A DNA stretch of 64,000 nucleotides from Rhizobium sp. AC27/96. GTDB taxonomy: Bacteria; Pseudomonadota; Alphaproteobacteria; Rhizobiales; Rhizobiaceae. The stretch lies in assembly GCF_001692325.1 (NCBI RefSeq), contig NZ_LXKN01000001.1, positions 1,054,001-1,118,000 of the forward strand, given 5' to 3'. Position numbers and translations under genes: made by a program. Under the pieces are notes generated by a model. It did not search any database. It had not been told where the DNA came from and worked only from the letters and a program-made list of their open reading frames with translations. Shown here piece by piece: positions 35,875 through 44,726 of the stretch (its first letter is position 1; each line of letters opens with the position of its first letter).

Positions 35875-36353
35875 TTGATCGGTATCGAGACCGCAGCCCC
35901 GTTCGCATGCGTGGTTTCAGGCTTGATCAGAGCGCCATGCATGTGGCGTCCAATGACTTCTTTCACTTCAGCGGATTTTCGCACCGCCGCGCCACCAAGG
36001 AATGAGCGCGGAGGAATGCCACGCGATGTTCCAAGCTCCTGCCAAACCGCTTTGTCATCGTTTGAACCGATATGAGCTTCGTGATCGAGGACCACTGTCC
36101 CGATGCTATCCCGCATCTCGCCGGTCTCAAGGAGCGGCGTGTCGCCGTTGGCCTTGTGGGCGATGGTATCTGGCTTTAGAGGGGCCCAAGCCGCGAATGG
36201 GCCAGCCGATCCCTGATAGTGGCCGATTTCTTCTTTCGCTTCCGTCTCGACCAACTGAGCGGCCTCAGCCAGCGCGCTCTTTTCGGACATTGGCATATGG
36301 ACAGCAAGATCCAACAGGAAGTCGGCCATACTTTCCAAAGAGAAATCAGCCAT
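35871..36353 (-). CDS. Virion morphogenesis / HK97 gp10-like protein
   Basis: 160 residues. Pattern of the gpG/gp10-like tail completion proteins: SALAEAAQLVETEAKEEIG, LLETGEMRDSIGTVV, HIGSNDDKAVWQELGTSRGIPPRSFL. These help join tail to head. Begins four bases after the frameshifted chaperone ends. Confidence 0.7.
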   Translation of the reverse strand: MADFSLESMADFLLDLAVHMPMSEKSALAEAAQLVETEAKEEIGHYQGSAGPFAAWAPLKPDTIAHKANGDTPLLETGEMRDSIGTVVLDHEAHIGSNDDKAVWQELGTSRGIPPRSFLGGAAVRKSAEVKEVIGRHMHGALIKPETTHANGAAVSIPIK

Positions 36354-36356
36354 TGA

Positions 36357-36907
36357 TCAACCATTCTTGCGCCAGCTTAGCGTGTTCCAATCGAAGTTGC
36401 CGCCCTCATGCTCTCCGAGGATGACGCAGTATGCAAGTTTCTCAGCCGGCCCTAGACTGAATGCAACGTCCCATGGCGCATTTTTGCTGACCAAGAACAA
36501 TGAGCTTCTAATGTCTGGGTCGGCTGCTATTTTTTTGCGTCTTCGGCAAGCTCTTCTTCACTGATCCCAACGCCGAAGTGTTCCTGAATACCGCGACCGA
36601 TCGCCGTGAAGCCGTCATCATCGAGCCGGTCAATCAGCGCATCAAATTGAAGTTCCGTCGATGGCAGCGCTTCCGGAATACCGTCAATTTCCACCACGCA
36701 GGCTGCCACCATGACGAGGCCAAGATACTGTTGCTTGCGCGAGCTTTCGTCCGAGAGGGCCTTCAGGACACGGCGCCGAACGCTCATGCCCAGTTTCTTG
36801 ATCCCAATCGAACGCCCGCGGGCATCAGTCACGACCACAACCTTGTTTGCGTCACTCACGATCTCTTCCGAGGGCGTTGGAGCCTTCTTGATTGTAACGC
36901 TAGCCAT
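36357..36907 (-). CDS. Tail assembly chaperone pair with programmed -1 frameshift
   Basis: Unshifted product: 126 residues, 36527-36907, a small acidic gpE/gpG-like chaperone. Its last codons are GCA AAA AAA TAG. The run of seven A (minus strand, 36530-36536) forms an A-AAA-AAA slippery heptamer directly before the stop. A -1 slip gives ATA GCA and opens a further 57 codons (to the TGA at 36357-36359; IAADPDIRSSLFLV... NTLSWRKNG), for a 183-residue fusion. This is the classical lambda G/GT or P2 E/E' arrangement, upstream of the tape measure gene. Confidence 0.75.
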
Positions 36908-37353
36908 TACTGCACCTTAATGCGCTTGGACGCTTTCCAGTTGAGCTTCTGTTTGACGTAGGCGTCTCCGGTGAACGTACCGGCGTCCGCGTAGGCCAGG
37001 GCCACGCCGTCGTAGCGATATTGGGTGATCGTCCCATTCGTCTCTGTGATCGTCTCTGTGATCCGGAGGGCGTTCAGGGTGCCGGTCGCGAAATAGGTTG
37101 CTTCGACCTGCGCAAAATAGTCATCCAGGACGCTGCTGGCGCGATCGACAGAAAGATCACCTGACCATGTGTCAGGGATCGAAGCAAGACGGTTGATGCC
37201 ATCGAGCCCCTTGCTGTCGAGTTCCTTTGTGTTCTGCTTCTTGGTGAAGCTCGTCAGAATTGCCAGCGGAAGGATTGAATTGTCTGGAAGGATCACGTCG
37301 AGGACTGCGTCCTTCCCGATATTCAGGGAACCGAAACCGGTGTTTACAGGCAT
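36907..37353 (-). CDS. Tail tube protein
   Basis: 148 residues, beta-rich, of the type that follows the sheath gene in contractile-tail phages (GFGSLNIGKDAVLDVILPDNSI, KKQNTKELDSKGLDG, end LNWKASKRIKVQ). Forms the inner tube. One-base overlap with the chaperone gene. Confidence 0.82.
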   Translation of the reverse strand: MPVNTGFGSLNIGKDAVLDVILPDNSILPLAILTSFTKKQNTKELDSKGLDGINRLASIPDTWSGDLSVDRASSVLDDYFAQVEATYFATGTLNALRITETITETNGTITQYRYDGVALAYADAGTFTGDAYVKQKLNWKASKRIKVQ

Positions 37354-37366
37354 GGGTCAGGGCTCC

Positions 37367-38899
37367 TTAGACGGCAAAACTCACGCCGGTGCTGTTGACC
37401 TGCACCGACTGGCCCGCTTCGAGGTTGATGAGGAAGAATTCGATGATCGAGAAGTATTTGACCTGCACGTTCGCCTGCAGGTAACCGAGGGCAACACGGC
37501 CCTGAGGGTTGTTCGTGGCGTCGATCTCGACAGAGTAAGGCACCTTGCCGTCGGACGAACCAATCATGCCCTGTTCTGTCAGCGCCTGGAGGAACGAATC
37601 GAGGGTGATCTTTGCCTGGCGCTGCACGGTCGGTGAGTTGAGCTTCCCAACATAGATGCCCATCGCCGAGTTGAGGGTCGTGGCGATGTAGTTGGTGAGC
37701 CGGGTATAGTTGTCGCCATGAATGACAGCATTGGACGAACTGTTGTGACCGGTGCGGCAACCGAAATAATTGCCGCCGGGCACTGGATTGCAGATCACAT
37801 CAATGCCGGCGCTAACGAGGATCTGAATATCCGCGGAGGTGTAAGGGATGCCCGTATAGGACTTCTGCGTTCCCACGACCGCTGTGAGCTGCTTGTTGAG
37901 CGTGGATTGCTCCGGAGAAAGCGAAACAAGTTCACCGGCAGCGAAGGCGGCTGGCGAGACAAGCCGATTTGAAACGCCGTTGAGGGTATCGAACCAGTAG
38001 ACCCAATCGCCAAGCATGATCTTCATGGCGTAGGAGTCGATGCCAGCAGTAGCCTTGGCCGTGGCAGCGGTCTGAGGGTCGCTCGTACCGGAGGCGAAGG
38101 CTGTCACCATATAGATCCCCTCGCCCAGGCCGAACGAGACCTGCGTCGGCCAACTCGTTGCGTCAGTCAGGTCGCAAAGGACTGCGACAGCAACGCCCTG
38201 CCCTCGAAGCGCATACATACCCTTGCGAGGGTTGGTGTCGGTGCCAAGCATGGCTGTAGCGTTGATGGTGGTAGTGCCATCAGTCCCGCCAGCGAGCGTG
38301 TAGCTCGCCGTGGCGGGGGCAGTGGTACCAACGCCGGCAGTGGCTACGATGATGTTCGAGGGGCCGCGCACGGCATTGCCGTTATTGATGGCAGCCGCCA
38401 TCGCCACCCAGAGCGCATTCGCTGATCCAGCGATGTTGTCGAAGATTTCCGGAGCAAGACCGGGCGCCGCAATTTTCACCTGGAAGGTGCTCGCGGCCGA
38501 GCCGGGAGCAACAGACACCTGAATGCCGTTGCCGAACGAACCCGTATATTTGGACGTGAAGGTGATGCAGGTCGTCTGGACCAGAATTGTAGCCGCCGTG
38601 TCGGTGCCATCAGTCACACGCACGCCCATAATAGCCGTGGCGCCTTGCTGGAAGGCAATCGTCGCGTGCGTTCCGGCATCAAAGAGACGATTCTGGTAAG
38701 GGCCAAAGATCGTAGCCCATTCGGTCGGGCTGCCAGCAATCTTCGGCTGATTGACGGGACCCCAAGTCGCCGTTCCGACCAAGCCGAGAACGTTGGAGGG
38801 CACGCCATTGATCAGGAACTGCGGCGGAATAATCTGGACGTAGACGTCCGGAACAGAGAGCGCCGTCGTGTTCAGCGCCCCTTGCGGGAAGATCGGCAT
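37367..38899 (-). CDS. Tail sheath protein (contractile)
   Basis: 510 residues; the diagnostic protein of a myovirus-type tail. Conserved parts: N-terminal PDVYVQIIPPQFLINGVPSNVLGLVGTATWGP, a central insert domain, and the C-terminal LTNYIATTLNSAMGIYVGK-LNSPTVQRQAKITLDSFL and final strand. Followed by tube. Confidence 0.92.
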   Translation of the reverse strand: MPIFPQGALNTTALSVPDVYVQIIPPQFLINGVPSNVLGLVGTATWGPVNQPKIAGSPTEWATIFGPYQNRLFDAGTHATIAFQQGATAIMGVRVTDGTDTAATILVQTTCITFTSKYTGSFGNGIQVSVAPGSAASTFQVKIAAPGLAPEIFDNIAGSANALWVAMAAAINNGNAVRGPSNIIVATAGVGTTAPATASYTLAGGTDGTTTINATAMLGTDTNPRKGMYALRGQGVAVAVLCDLTDATSWPTQVSFGLGEGIYMVTAFASGTSDPQTAATAKATAGIDSYAMKIMLGDWVYWFDTLNGVSNRLVSPAAFAAGELVSLSPEQSTLNKQLTAVVGTQKSYTGIPYTSADIQILVSAGIDVICNPVPGGNYFGCRTGHNSSSNAVIHGDNYTRLTNYIATTLNSAMGIYVGKLNSPTVQRQAKITLDSFLQALTEQGMIGSSDGKVPYSVEIDATNNPQGRVALGYLQANVQVKYFSIIEFFLINLEAGQSVQVNSTGVSFAV

Positions 38900-38927
38900 T
38901 TAGGCTGCCCTCGTATTGTGTGGTGGA

Positions 38928-39107
38928 TTAGGACTGCGAAGACGCCTGAGGGGCATCCTTGCCGGACTGAGCCGGAGCGTCGGGCAGATTGACCGCCACG
39001 ACCTCATTTGGATTGGTTTCGAGCACCGACTTAATCTTGTCGGCATCAGTGATCTGATCACCCCTCGCATACGAAGCGAAGGGCGCTGTAACGGTCAGCG
39101 CTTTCAT
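38928..39107 (-). CDS. Small head-tail region protein
   Basis: 59 residues (MKALTVTAPFASYARGDQITDADK..., acidic and Gln/Ser-rich end). Lies tightly between the sheath gene and the 270-residue gene, filling what would otherwise be a gap. Such small proteins precede sheath genes in related phages; function unknown. Confidence 0.6.
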   Translation of the reverse strand: MKALTVTAPFASYARGDQITDADKIKSVLETNPNEVVAVNLPDAPAQSGKDAPQASSQS

Positions 39108-39116
39108 GAGGCGTCC

Positions 39117-39929
39117 TCAGGTGGTGGTGATGGCGATAGTCGAGATGATCTGCGGGTATGTCGTGATCTCGTTGGTGCCGTACTCGACCATGTAGACGAA
39201 GTCTCGACGGTAGATTTCGAGCGTCTGGCGCTCATCCGAAATCATCGTGCGCTGGTAGACCATTCGCGCCCCAGATCCATCCGGCAGAAGCAAGTGCTCA
39301 TTCTTAACGAGCGCCAGATCGATGATCGGGGCTGCTTGGTCTCTCATCGCAGGGTTCGGACACCAGAGAGACACCATGACGGCCCTCTCCTGGCGCTTAA
39401 ACTCCTGCCAGACAGTACCGAAGACGCCCACCGCAGCCGTCACAATGGCTGAGGGAGGTAAGGTGAGTACCGGGCCACTAGATGTGGCGGCGATCCCAGC
39501 GCCAACAAGAAGAGCCGCTAGGCCTGTTGCGACGGTGGTCATGGTGTCGCTGGTCGTGGCCGGATACACCACAGTCTCGCTCGTTGACTGCCACGACCCT
39601 ACCGTGACGCCGATGTTCTGAGTTGACCCAATAGTTCCGGCGAAGGTGATCGTCTGGCCTGAGATCGTCGCCGTGATCGTTGGTGTCGGGATGTTGAGCG
39701 TCTGTAGATCAGTCGTAAAGCGGGTTGTGTTCCGCTCCATTGGCATCGGGAAAACCGAGATAGTCAGAATGCCGGTGTCCAGATCTGTATCGAGTTGCTT
39801 CGGAACAGGCCATCCTCGCATGACTTTGCAAGGCGCCGTGATGATCGAAGGCTGTGACGTCCCATTCGGGTACAGAGCCGCCGAGACCTTCGTGACGATG
39901 GCCTTCTCTACGTCCGAGATGTCAGCCAT
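39117..39929 (-). CDS. Tail terminator/neck-type protein
   Basis: 270 residues; N-terminal MADISDVEKAIVTKVSAALYPNG and C-terminal half (VWQEFKRQERAVMVSLWCPNPAMRDQAAPIIDL) suit a neck or tail terminator protein with an inserted beta-rich domain (about 90-175). Position between connector and sheath genes supports a neck role. Assigned mainly by context. Confidence 0.6.
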   Translation of the reverse strand: MADISDVEKAIVTKVSAALYPNGTSQPSIITAPCKVMRGWPVPKQLDTDLDTGILTISVFPMPMERNTTRFTTDLQTLNIPTPTITATISGQTITFAGTIGSTQNIGVTVGSWQSTSETVVYPATTSDTMTTVATGLAALLVGAGIAATSSGPVLTLPPSAIVTAAVGVFGTVWQEFKRQERAVMVSLWCPNPAMRDQAAPIIDLALVKNEHLLLPDGSGARMVYQRTMISDERQTLEIYRRDFVYMVEYGTNEITTYPQIISTIAITTT

Positions 39930-40288
39930 CAGCGAGCCTCAAGACGGATACAGGCGATATTCCAGCCCATGGAATTCCAGTAGGCCGCTTCCACCTGATA
40001 GCGCTCTCCGAGGTCGTCGGTGATAATGTCCCGGTCAAGGATCACGCCATTTGCGACTGCGCGAAGTGGTATAAAAACACGCCAGACAATAGGGCCTGGA
40101 GGTGCAGCCGGCAGTGAACCGGCATAAGTCCTCGCCATAGTGGTTTTGGCCTGAATATTCGCCGGAATTCCAGAAACTACGGGCGTCTCGGTAGATTTCA
40201 GCACACCGCTGTAACCCACGTTCCCGACGCCAGTCTGGCCCGTAGGCCGCGTGACGGCGATCGTGCGGGGATACATAAAGGACATCAA
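39929..40288 (-). CDS. Head-tail joining protein
   Basis: 119 residues, beta-rich (PIVWRVFIPLRAVANGVILDRDIITDDLGERYQVEAAYW), consistent with a head closure/stopper protein. Shares one base with the next gene and abuts the previous one. Confidence 0.6.
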   Translation of the reverse strand: MMSFMYPRTIAVTRPTGQTGVGNVGYSGVLKSTETPVVSGIPANIQAKTTMARTYAGSLPAAPPGPIVWRVFIPLRAVANGVILDRDIITDDLGERYQVEAAYWNSMGWNIACIRLEAR

Positions 40289-40891
40289 TCAGACCGGCAG
40301 AGTGTTGCGATATTGACTTAGGACGGCATAGACACTCGCAGGCATCGCCGCGGCTTCGCCGGGAAGTATAGTGACTGAGCCGCCAGCCTGATATTTCTGT
40401 TCTGTGTCGCCTGCACGCTGGGAAACCACATTCGGATCACGATCACGGTTCTCGTTGTAGGCAACCTTCATCCACTCAAGGCAAGCCATCTGCAGATCGA
40501 TCGGGATAGGATTGAGACCTGCCGTGTAGGTGATCGCGACATTCGAGAGTCCGCGGTAGAAGATCGCGCCCCCCATCAGATCGACCGAACGGTTCTTGAA
40601 GGTATAGCCTGGCCCGAATGTCGACGTGGCCGGATTAACCGCCAGATCGTTGATCGCGAGGGAGGCCACAGAGATGATCGGATAGTTTCGGATCATCATC
40701 CGCGCATTGTCATGGCCGTCATAGACTTCGGAAAACGTGCTCACCACAAAAGTACGGCTGCACCAGTCTGCAATTAGTTGCGAATAGGCGCTGATGGCGA
40801 ATTGGAGATTTGTGTCGTCCGATCCTGGCAGCACTTGTAGCCACGCATAAGCCTGGGCAAGCGTGACAAGATCATTTGGACCAACGGCCAT
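40289..40891 (-). CDS. Head-tail connector (gp6/gp15-like)
   Basis: 200 residues; N-terminal LVTLAQAYAWLQVLPGSDDTNLQFAISAYSQLIADWCSR matches the helical gp6-like connector pattern. Forms the adaptor ring under the portal. Confidence 0.75.
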   Translation of the reverse strand: MAVGPNDLVTLAQAYAWLQVLPGSDDTNLQFAISAYSQLIADWCSRTFVVSTFSEVYDGHDNARMMIRNYPIISVASLAINDLAVNPATSTFGPGYTFKNRSVDLMGGAIFYRGLSNVAITYTAGLNPIPIDLQMACLEWMKVAYNENRDRDPNVVSQRAGDTEQKYQAGGSVTILPGEAAAMPASVYAVLSQYRNTLPV

Positions 40892-40897
40892 GATGGA

Positions 40898-41365
40898 TCA
40901 CTCTGCGACAGAATTGGAGGTTTCAACTGACGTCTGAACTGCTTCCAGCTGAGTGCCGAAGGGGATTTGCGGGATATCGACTGCCTCGGCATCTGCTTGT
41001 GCAGGCTCAGGCTGTTCGGCACCCTCGATAATAGCTGGCGTTGGGACAGCGAATCCGTGGCTCAAGAGAGCCCCAACCATCGATGTGGGAACGGTCACAT
41101 AGCCATTTTCATCGGTCGAGAAGCTATCAGAACCATGAGAACATGATTGGGGGCCGTTGGTGGACAGCAGAACGGTATGTCCCTCGGGCGCGCCTGGAAT
41201 ATCAGCGATAAGCTGAAACCCGCCAACGCCGACGAGTGTCTGAGCCGCATCATCCGGAACCGTTATGTTTCCATCTGCATCGAGCGGGTATAGCCGGGTG
41301 CCAATGTTCGCGCCATCAGCGCCAATCGGGGCCTTAAGCTTCTTCATTCGTCTCTTCCTCATCAA
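40898..41365 (-). CDS. Hypothetical capsid-region protein, possible decoration protein
   Basis: 155 residues, beta-rich centre, acidic Glu/Gln/Ala-rich C-terminus, basic start. Lies between the capsid gene's terminator and the connector gene, a usual place for decoration or minor capsid proteins; no recognisable domain. Confidence 0.5.
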   Translation of the reverse strand: MMRKRRMKKLKAPIGADGANIGTRLYPLDADGNITVPDDAAQTLVGVGGFQLIADIPGAPEGHTVLLSTNGPQSCSHGSDSFSTDENGYVTVPTSMVGALLSHGFAVPTPAIIEGAEQPEPAQADAEAVDIPQIPFGTQLEAVQTSVETSNSVAE

Positions 41366-41369
41366 AAGG

Positions 41370-41399
41370 AGGAGGCCGCAGTTAATGCTGCGGCCTCCT
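41370..41399 (-). terminator. Terminator/attenuator after the major capsid gene
   Basis: Perfect 12-bp stem (41370-41381 with 41388-41399), 6-base loop, then TTTTGATG on the minus strand. It would let capsid mRNA outnumber the downstream connector and tail mRNA. Confidence 0.7.
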
Positions 41400-41405
41400 G
41401 TCTCA

Positions 41406-42995
41406 TCAGCCGTTTGCGATGTTGGTCACCAGACCGATTGCGAACGGAGCATAGATCGCCAGAACTTCTTCGGCATAGACGCCGACCTGACGCTGGCGAG
41501 TGGTGATCGGCCAATCGATCTGATAGTAGTCCGAGCGCGTCTTGACTTCGGCGACGTTCGGAACCTCATTCGACTGGTACTGCAGAGGTAGATTTTCGGC
41601 CCAGAGCAGGATCGTGCCCGGAGGAAGGTTCGGGTGGATCTTGATCGGGATCTTCATGCCACCGTCCAACATGAACGGGTTGAAGTAGAACTCGATCGTG
41701 CCGCCAGCTGCCAGGCGGTATTCTGCGTTGTTGGCGTCCTTGAAGTATTGCAGCAGCGGAGCCGACGAACCCGTCAGAACCTTCGCTGTGATGTTCTTCA
41801 GTTCCTGCGCATTCACGTAGATGACCGAAGGGATGACCTGATAGGCGTTCCACATATTCAGGAGCAGCGTATCGATTTCGTTGACGGAGCCCTTGCCTGA
41901 TGCGGTCAACACGGTACCGGTCCCGGCCGTGCCGGTCGGAAGCGTTACGACCTGAGCCCCGTTCGAAGGCTTGAAGCCCGCAGTGATGAGGCCATCAAAT
42001 GCCAGCGAGTTGGTCGAGTAGTCAGCGGCAACAGTCGTAGCAGCCTGAGCGCCACCCGTGAGCGGAGCAGAGAAGGTTGCTGAGTTGATCGTGGTGATAG
42101 CCTGGAGCGTTTCGGAACCAGAAGCCCCGACAAACCATGCATAACCGACTGCGCCAGTCACGATCGGCACGGTCGCCGAGAGGATCTGCCCAAGCGTTAC
42201 TGCCTGAGTGGTTGCGCTTGACTTGTTGGAAGAACCGCCATTGAGAACGAAGGTCTTGCCGTCCGCGCCCGTAATGGTCTTGGTCGTGGCAATCGAAAGA
42301 GAGCCGGCCAACTTCGAAGCGTTGGCGTAGCCTTCGACAGAGAGCGCAACAACGATCACCGAGTAAGTGAGCGCCGGCAGTGTGCCCGTCGTGCCGGCAA
42401 CCGAGAGCGTCGGGGCCGCGGGAGTGCCCAGCGCAAGGGAGTTGTTACCGCCCATCAGAGCGAACTCTTCCTTGAGCATGGTCTTCTGAAGGAGGCGCAT
42501 CGTCATGCGAGCCTGCGCATCTTCGAAGCCCTTGGCAGCGTTGATGGCTTCATAGGTGATCGCGTCTTCTTCGCCGATCGTGGCGTATGAAGCAGCCTTG
42601 CTCGACGTCGAGTAGGACATCTGGCCCGAACGTTGACCTTCCGGAACCCAGCCCATGGCATCATAGCCAGAACCGATGATAGCGTTCACCTGGCGCCAGT
42701 TGGTCGCCGTACCAGTGCCACCGCCGACACGAGGCAGACGGTTACGGATCGGGGTTGCGACTGGATAGAGGTTCTTCGCTGGGGCCTGCAGGTCATAGGC
42801 GACGAGGCCGGTCGAGGTGGAGATGGTTTTCTGAATGACATCATCGGAGACGCCAGCGGCCTTTAGGACCGCGGAGATGACATCGACGGAGTTACCGGCG
42901 CCGGCCTCGGTCATGATGCGACGCGCAATATCCTCGGAGGGATTGGCGCGGGCGCTCTTGATCAGGTCTTCGACCGTTTCGGTCTTGGTTTCCAT
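41406..42995 (-). CDS. Major capsid protein with inserted beta domain
   Basis: 529 residues. HK97-fold: helical N-terminus (about 1-60), P-domain and A-domain segments (NLYPVATPIRNRLPRVGGG, MGWVPEGQRSGQMSYSTSSKAASYATIGEEDAITYEA), and C-terminal EVPNVAEVKTRSDYY. Between about 190 and 330 there is an extra Thr/Ser/Ala-rich beta domain, like the decorative insertions seen in larger HK97-fold capsids. A strong hairpin follows the gene. Confidence 0.88.
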   Translation of the reverse strand: METKTETVEDLIKSARANPSEDIARRIMTEAGAGNSVDVISAVLKAAGVSDDVIQKTISTSTGLVAYDLQAPAKNLYPVATPIRNRLPRVGGGTGTATNWRQVNAIIGSGYDAMGWVPEGQRSGQMSYSTSSKAASYATIGEEDAITYEAINAAKGFEDAQARMTMRLLQKTMLKEEFALMGGNNSLALGTPAAPTLSVAGTTGTLPALTYSVIVVALSVEGYANASKLAGSLSIATTKTITGADGKTFVLNGGSSNKSSATTQAVTLGQILSATVPIVTGAVGYAWFVGASGSETLQAITTINSATFSAPLTGGAQAATTVAADYSTNSLAFDGLITAGFKPSNGAQVVTLPTGTAGTGTVLTASGKGSVNEIDTLLLNMWNAYQVIPSVIYVNAQELKNITAKVLTGSSAPLLQYFKDANNAEYRLAAGGTIEFYFNPFMLDGGMKIPIKIHPNLPPGTILLWAENLPLQYQSNEVPNVAEVKTRSDYYQIDWPITTRQRQVGVYAEEVLAIYAPFAIGLVTNIANG

Positions 42996-43064
42996 AAGGG
43001 AATCCTTTCACGTCACCCGCCACTGACGGGTGCGCAATAGAGCAATTGATGAAATGGGGTTCGG

Positions 43065-44711
43065 TTAGCCGCGCGGGGTCATGGTGTAGGGCTTCCCGTG
43101 AGAGATCTTGATGAGCGCGATTGCTCGATCCTCCGGTGAAAGCGCTTCCAGCATCTTTTCAGCTTCGGCTTTACTGATGACCGGTTCGGCGGAGGCGCCG
43201 ATCGTGTCGAATTCCTTGGAAACAGCCGCAATCACACCCGCAGTTTTGGCGGGTACGGGCTGGCTCTCAATTTCCTTGATGCGCTTTTCCAGCGCGTCGT
43301 TATGTTCCTTCATCCCCTTGACCATCGGCAGCACCTCATCAAGGCGCGCAGAGATCTGGTCATAGGCTTTCTTGAGCAGAGTCTCATCGCCTTCGACCTT
43401 CTCTAGGTCTTCAGAGGCGACAGCTTTCCCCATGCCACAGTCGGCGCCGAGCTTTACCAGTGCATCATGTGCACCCTGCAGATCAGCCATATCCGATTGT
43501 GAATGACGAGCGCCGGCCTTGGCGATGTTGATTAGAAGTTCGCCGCGCTGAATAGCCTCACCGGCTTCCTCTTCGCCCATGGAGCCGAGGACCATATCCA
43601 GGGAGTCGGCGATCAAGTCACCAAACTCGACCAGAAGGGCGCCAAAGCGGTTCTTCATCTCATCAGAAGGAATGACGGCCTCAGGCCAGAAGTATCCGGC
43701 CTCATAGGAGTCCTCCATCCTGTCCATCCATGCGAGGAGCTGAAGCATGTCAGCAACGCATTCCAGCGACAGTGCCTTGGACAGATCGCCCTCACCTTCC
43801 GCCTTCTTGGTTGAACCTGCCCATCCCTCGGGCAACTTTTTGGTAGCGCCGAGCGCCTTGGCACGACGGATGATATGGCGCTTAGCTCGTGCCTTGTTCT
43901 TGGCTCGACCGTAGGCATGGACGGCGTTTTCCAGATCAGAGACATTGTTTATCGGGAATGAGCCATCTGGCAGCGCATGGCCGTCCTTGGCTGCGGCGTC
44001 GCGTTCTTCAGTCGAAAACTCGCGCTTGGTGATGGCCTCGATCTCGCCGAGCTTGCCCATGGCATCGCCGGTCAGGTCGGCGAGTGCGGCCGCGTCATCG
44101 AGCGCCTTGTGATGAGCAATCAGATCGGCTTTCTTCGGATGTTGAGACTGATCACGCTTTGAAACCCAGACCTGTTCAAAATCATCGCCCTTATTCGGCG
44201 GAATCACCACAGTCTCAATCTGTTCGACTGTGCCAGTGGTTTCATCTTTCGCGAGTACGTCAGTTTCTTCGAGAGCTTCAGCCTTCCACATGCTGATGAC
44301 AGCGTCGGGATTGGCCGGTCGGTCGACCAGAGAGATTTCAACCAGTCGCACGCCAGTGACATGCTTCTTGTTCAGCTCATCGCGTCCGGTAACCTTGCCG
44401 CCAATCGAGAACCCCTTGTAGACCCGCGCCTTGACCTTGGCGATGGCCACAGGATCAACGACTGTGCCGGAGATCAGCGTCTTTCCTTCGACCACTTCCG
44501 CCTTATCAACGGTGCCAGCCGCCATAGGCTGATGCATTTCACGCATAGCCCCGGTCCCGTAGCGCATAAAATCCGGGATAGCCTCCTCCATTGCAGCCGC
44601 TTTCACGACCTCGCCATCACTGTCGACGGACTCAGTGGAAGCAATCCCCTCAATGGAAAGGGTGCCATCAGCATTATCCTCGACCTTGGTGAAGGCGGCG
44701 AAGAGCTTCAT
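43065..44711 (-). CDS. Prohead protease-scaffold (XkdF-like) with DUF6582 segment
   Basis: 548 residues. N-terminal XkdF/prohead protease-like domain (LSIEGIASTESVDSDGEVV, MREMHQP, VRLVEISLVDRPANPDAV), then a DUF6582-type segment (STEERDAAAKDGHALPDGSFPI, RHIIRRAKALG), then a long helical part (about 300-510) fitting a scaffold. His and Ser in the first domain may be catalytic. Position between portal and capsid is standard. Confidence 0.82.
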   Translation of the reverse strand: MKLFAAFTKVEDNADGTLSIEGIASTESVDSDGEVVKAAAMEEAIPDFMRYGTGAMREMHQPMAAGTVDKAEVVEGKTLISGTVVDPVAIAKVKARVYKGFSIGGKVTGRDELNKKHVTGVRLVEISLVDRPANPDAVISMWKAEALEETDVLAKDETTGTVEQIETVVIPPNKGDDFEQVWVSKRDQSQHPKKADLIAHHKALDDAAALADLTGDAMGKLGEIEAITKREFSTEERDAAAKDGHALPDGSFPINNVSDLENAVHAYGRAKNKARAKRHIIRRAKALGATKKLPEGWAGSTKKAEGEGDLSKALSLECVADMLQLLAWMDRMEDSYEAGYFWPEAVIPSDEMKNRFGALLVEFGDLIADSLDMVLGSMGEEEAGEAIQRGELLINIAKAGARHSQSDMADLQGAHDALVKLGADCGMGKAVASEDLEKVEGDETLLKKAYDQISARLDEVLPMVKGMKEHNDALEKRIKEIESQPVPAKTAGVIAAVSKEFDTIGASAEPVISKAEAEKMLEALSPEDRAIALIKISHGKPYTMTPRG

Positions 44712-44726
44712 ATCGATATCCTCTGC

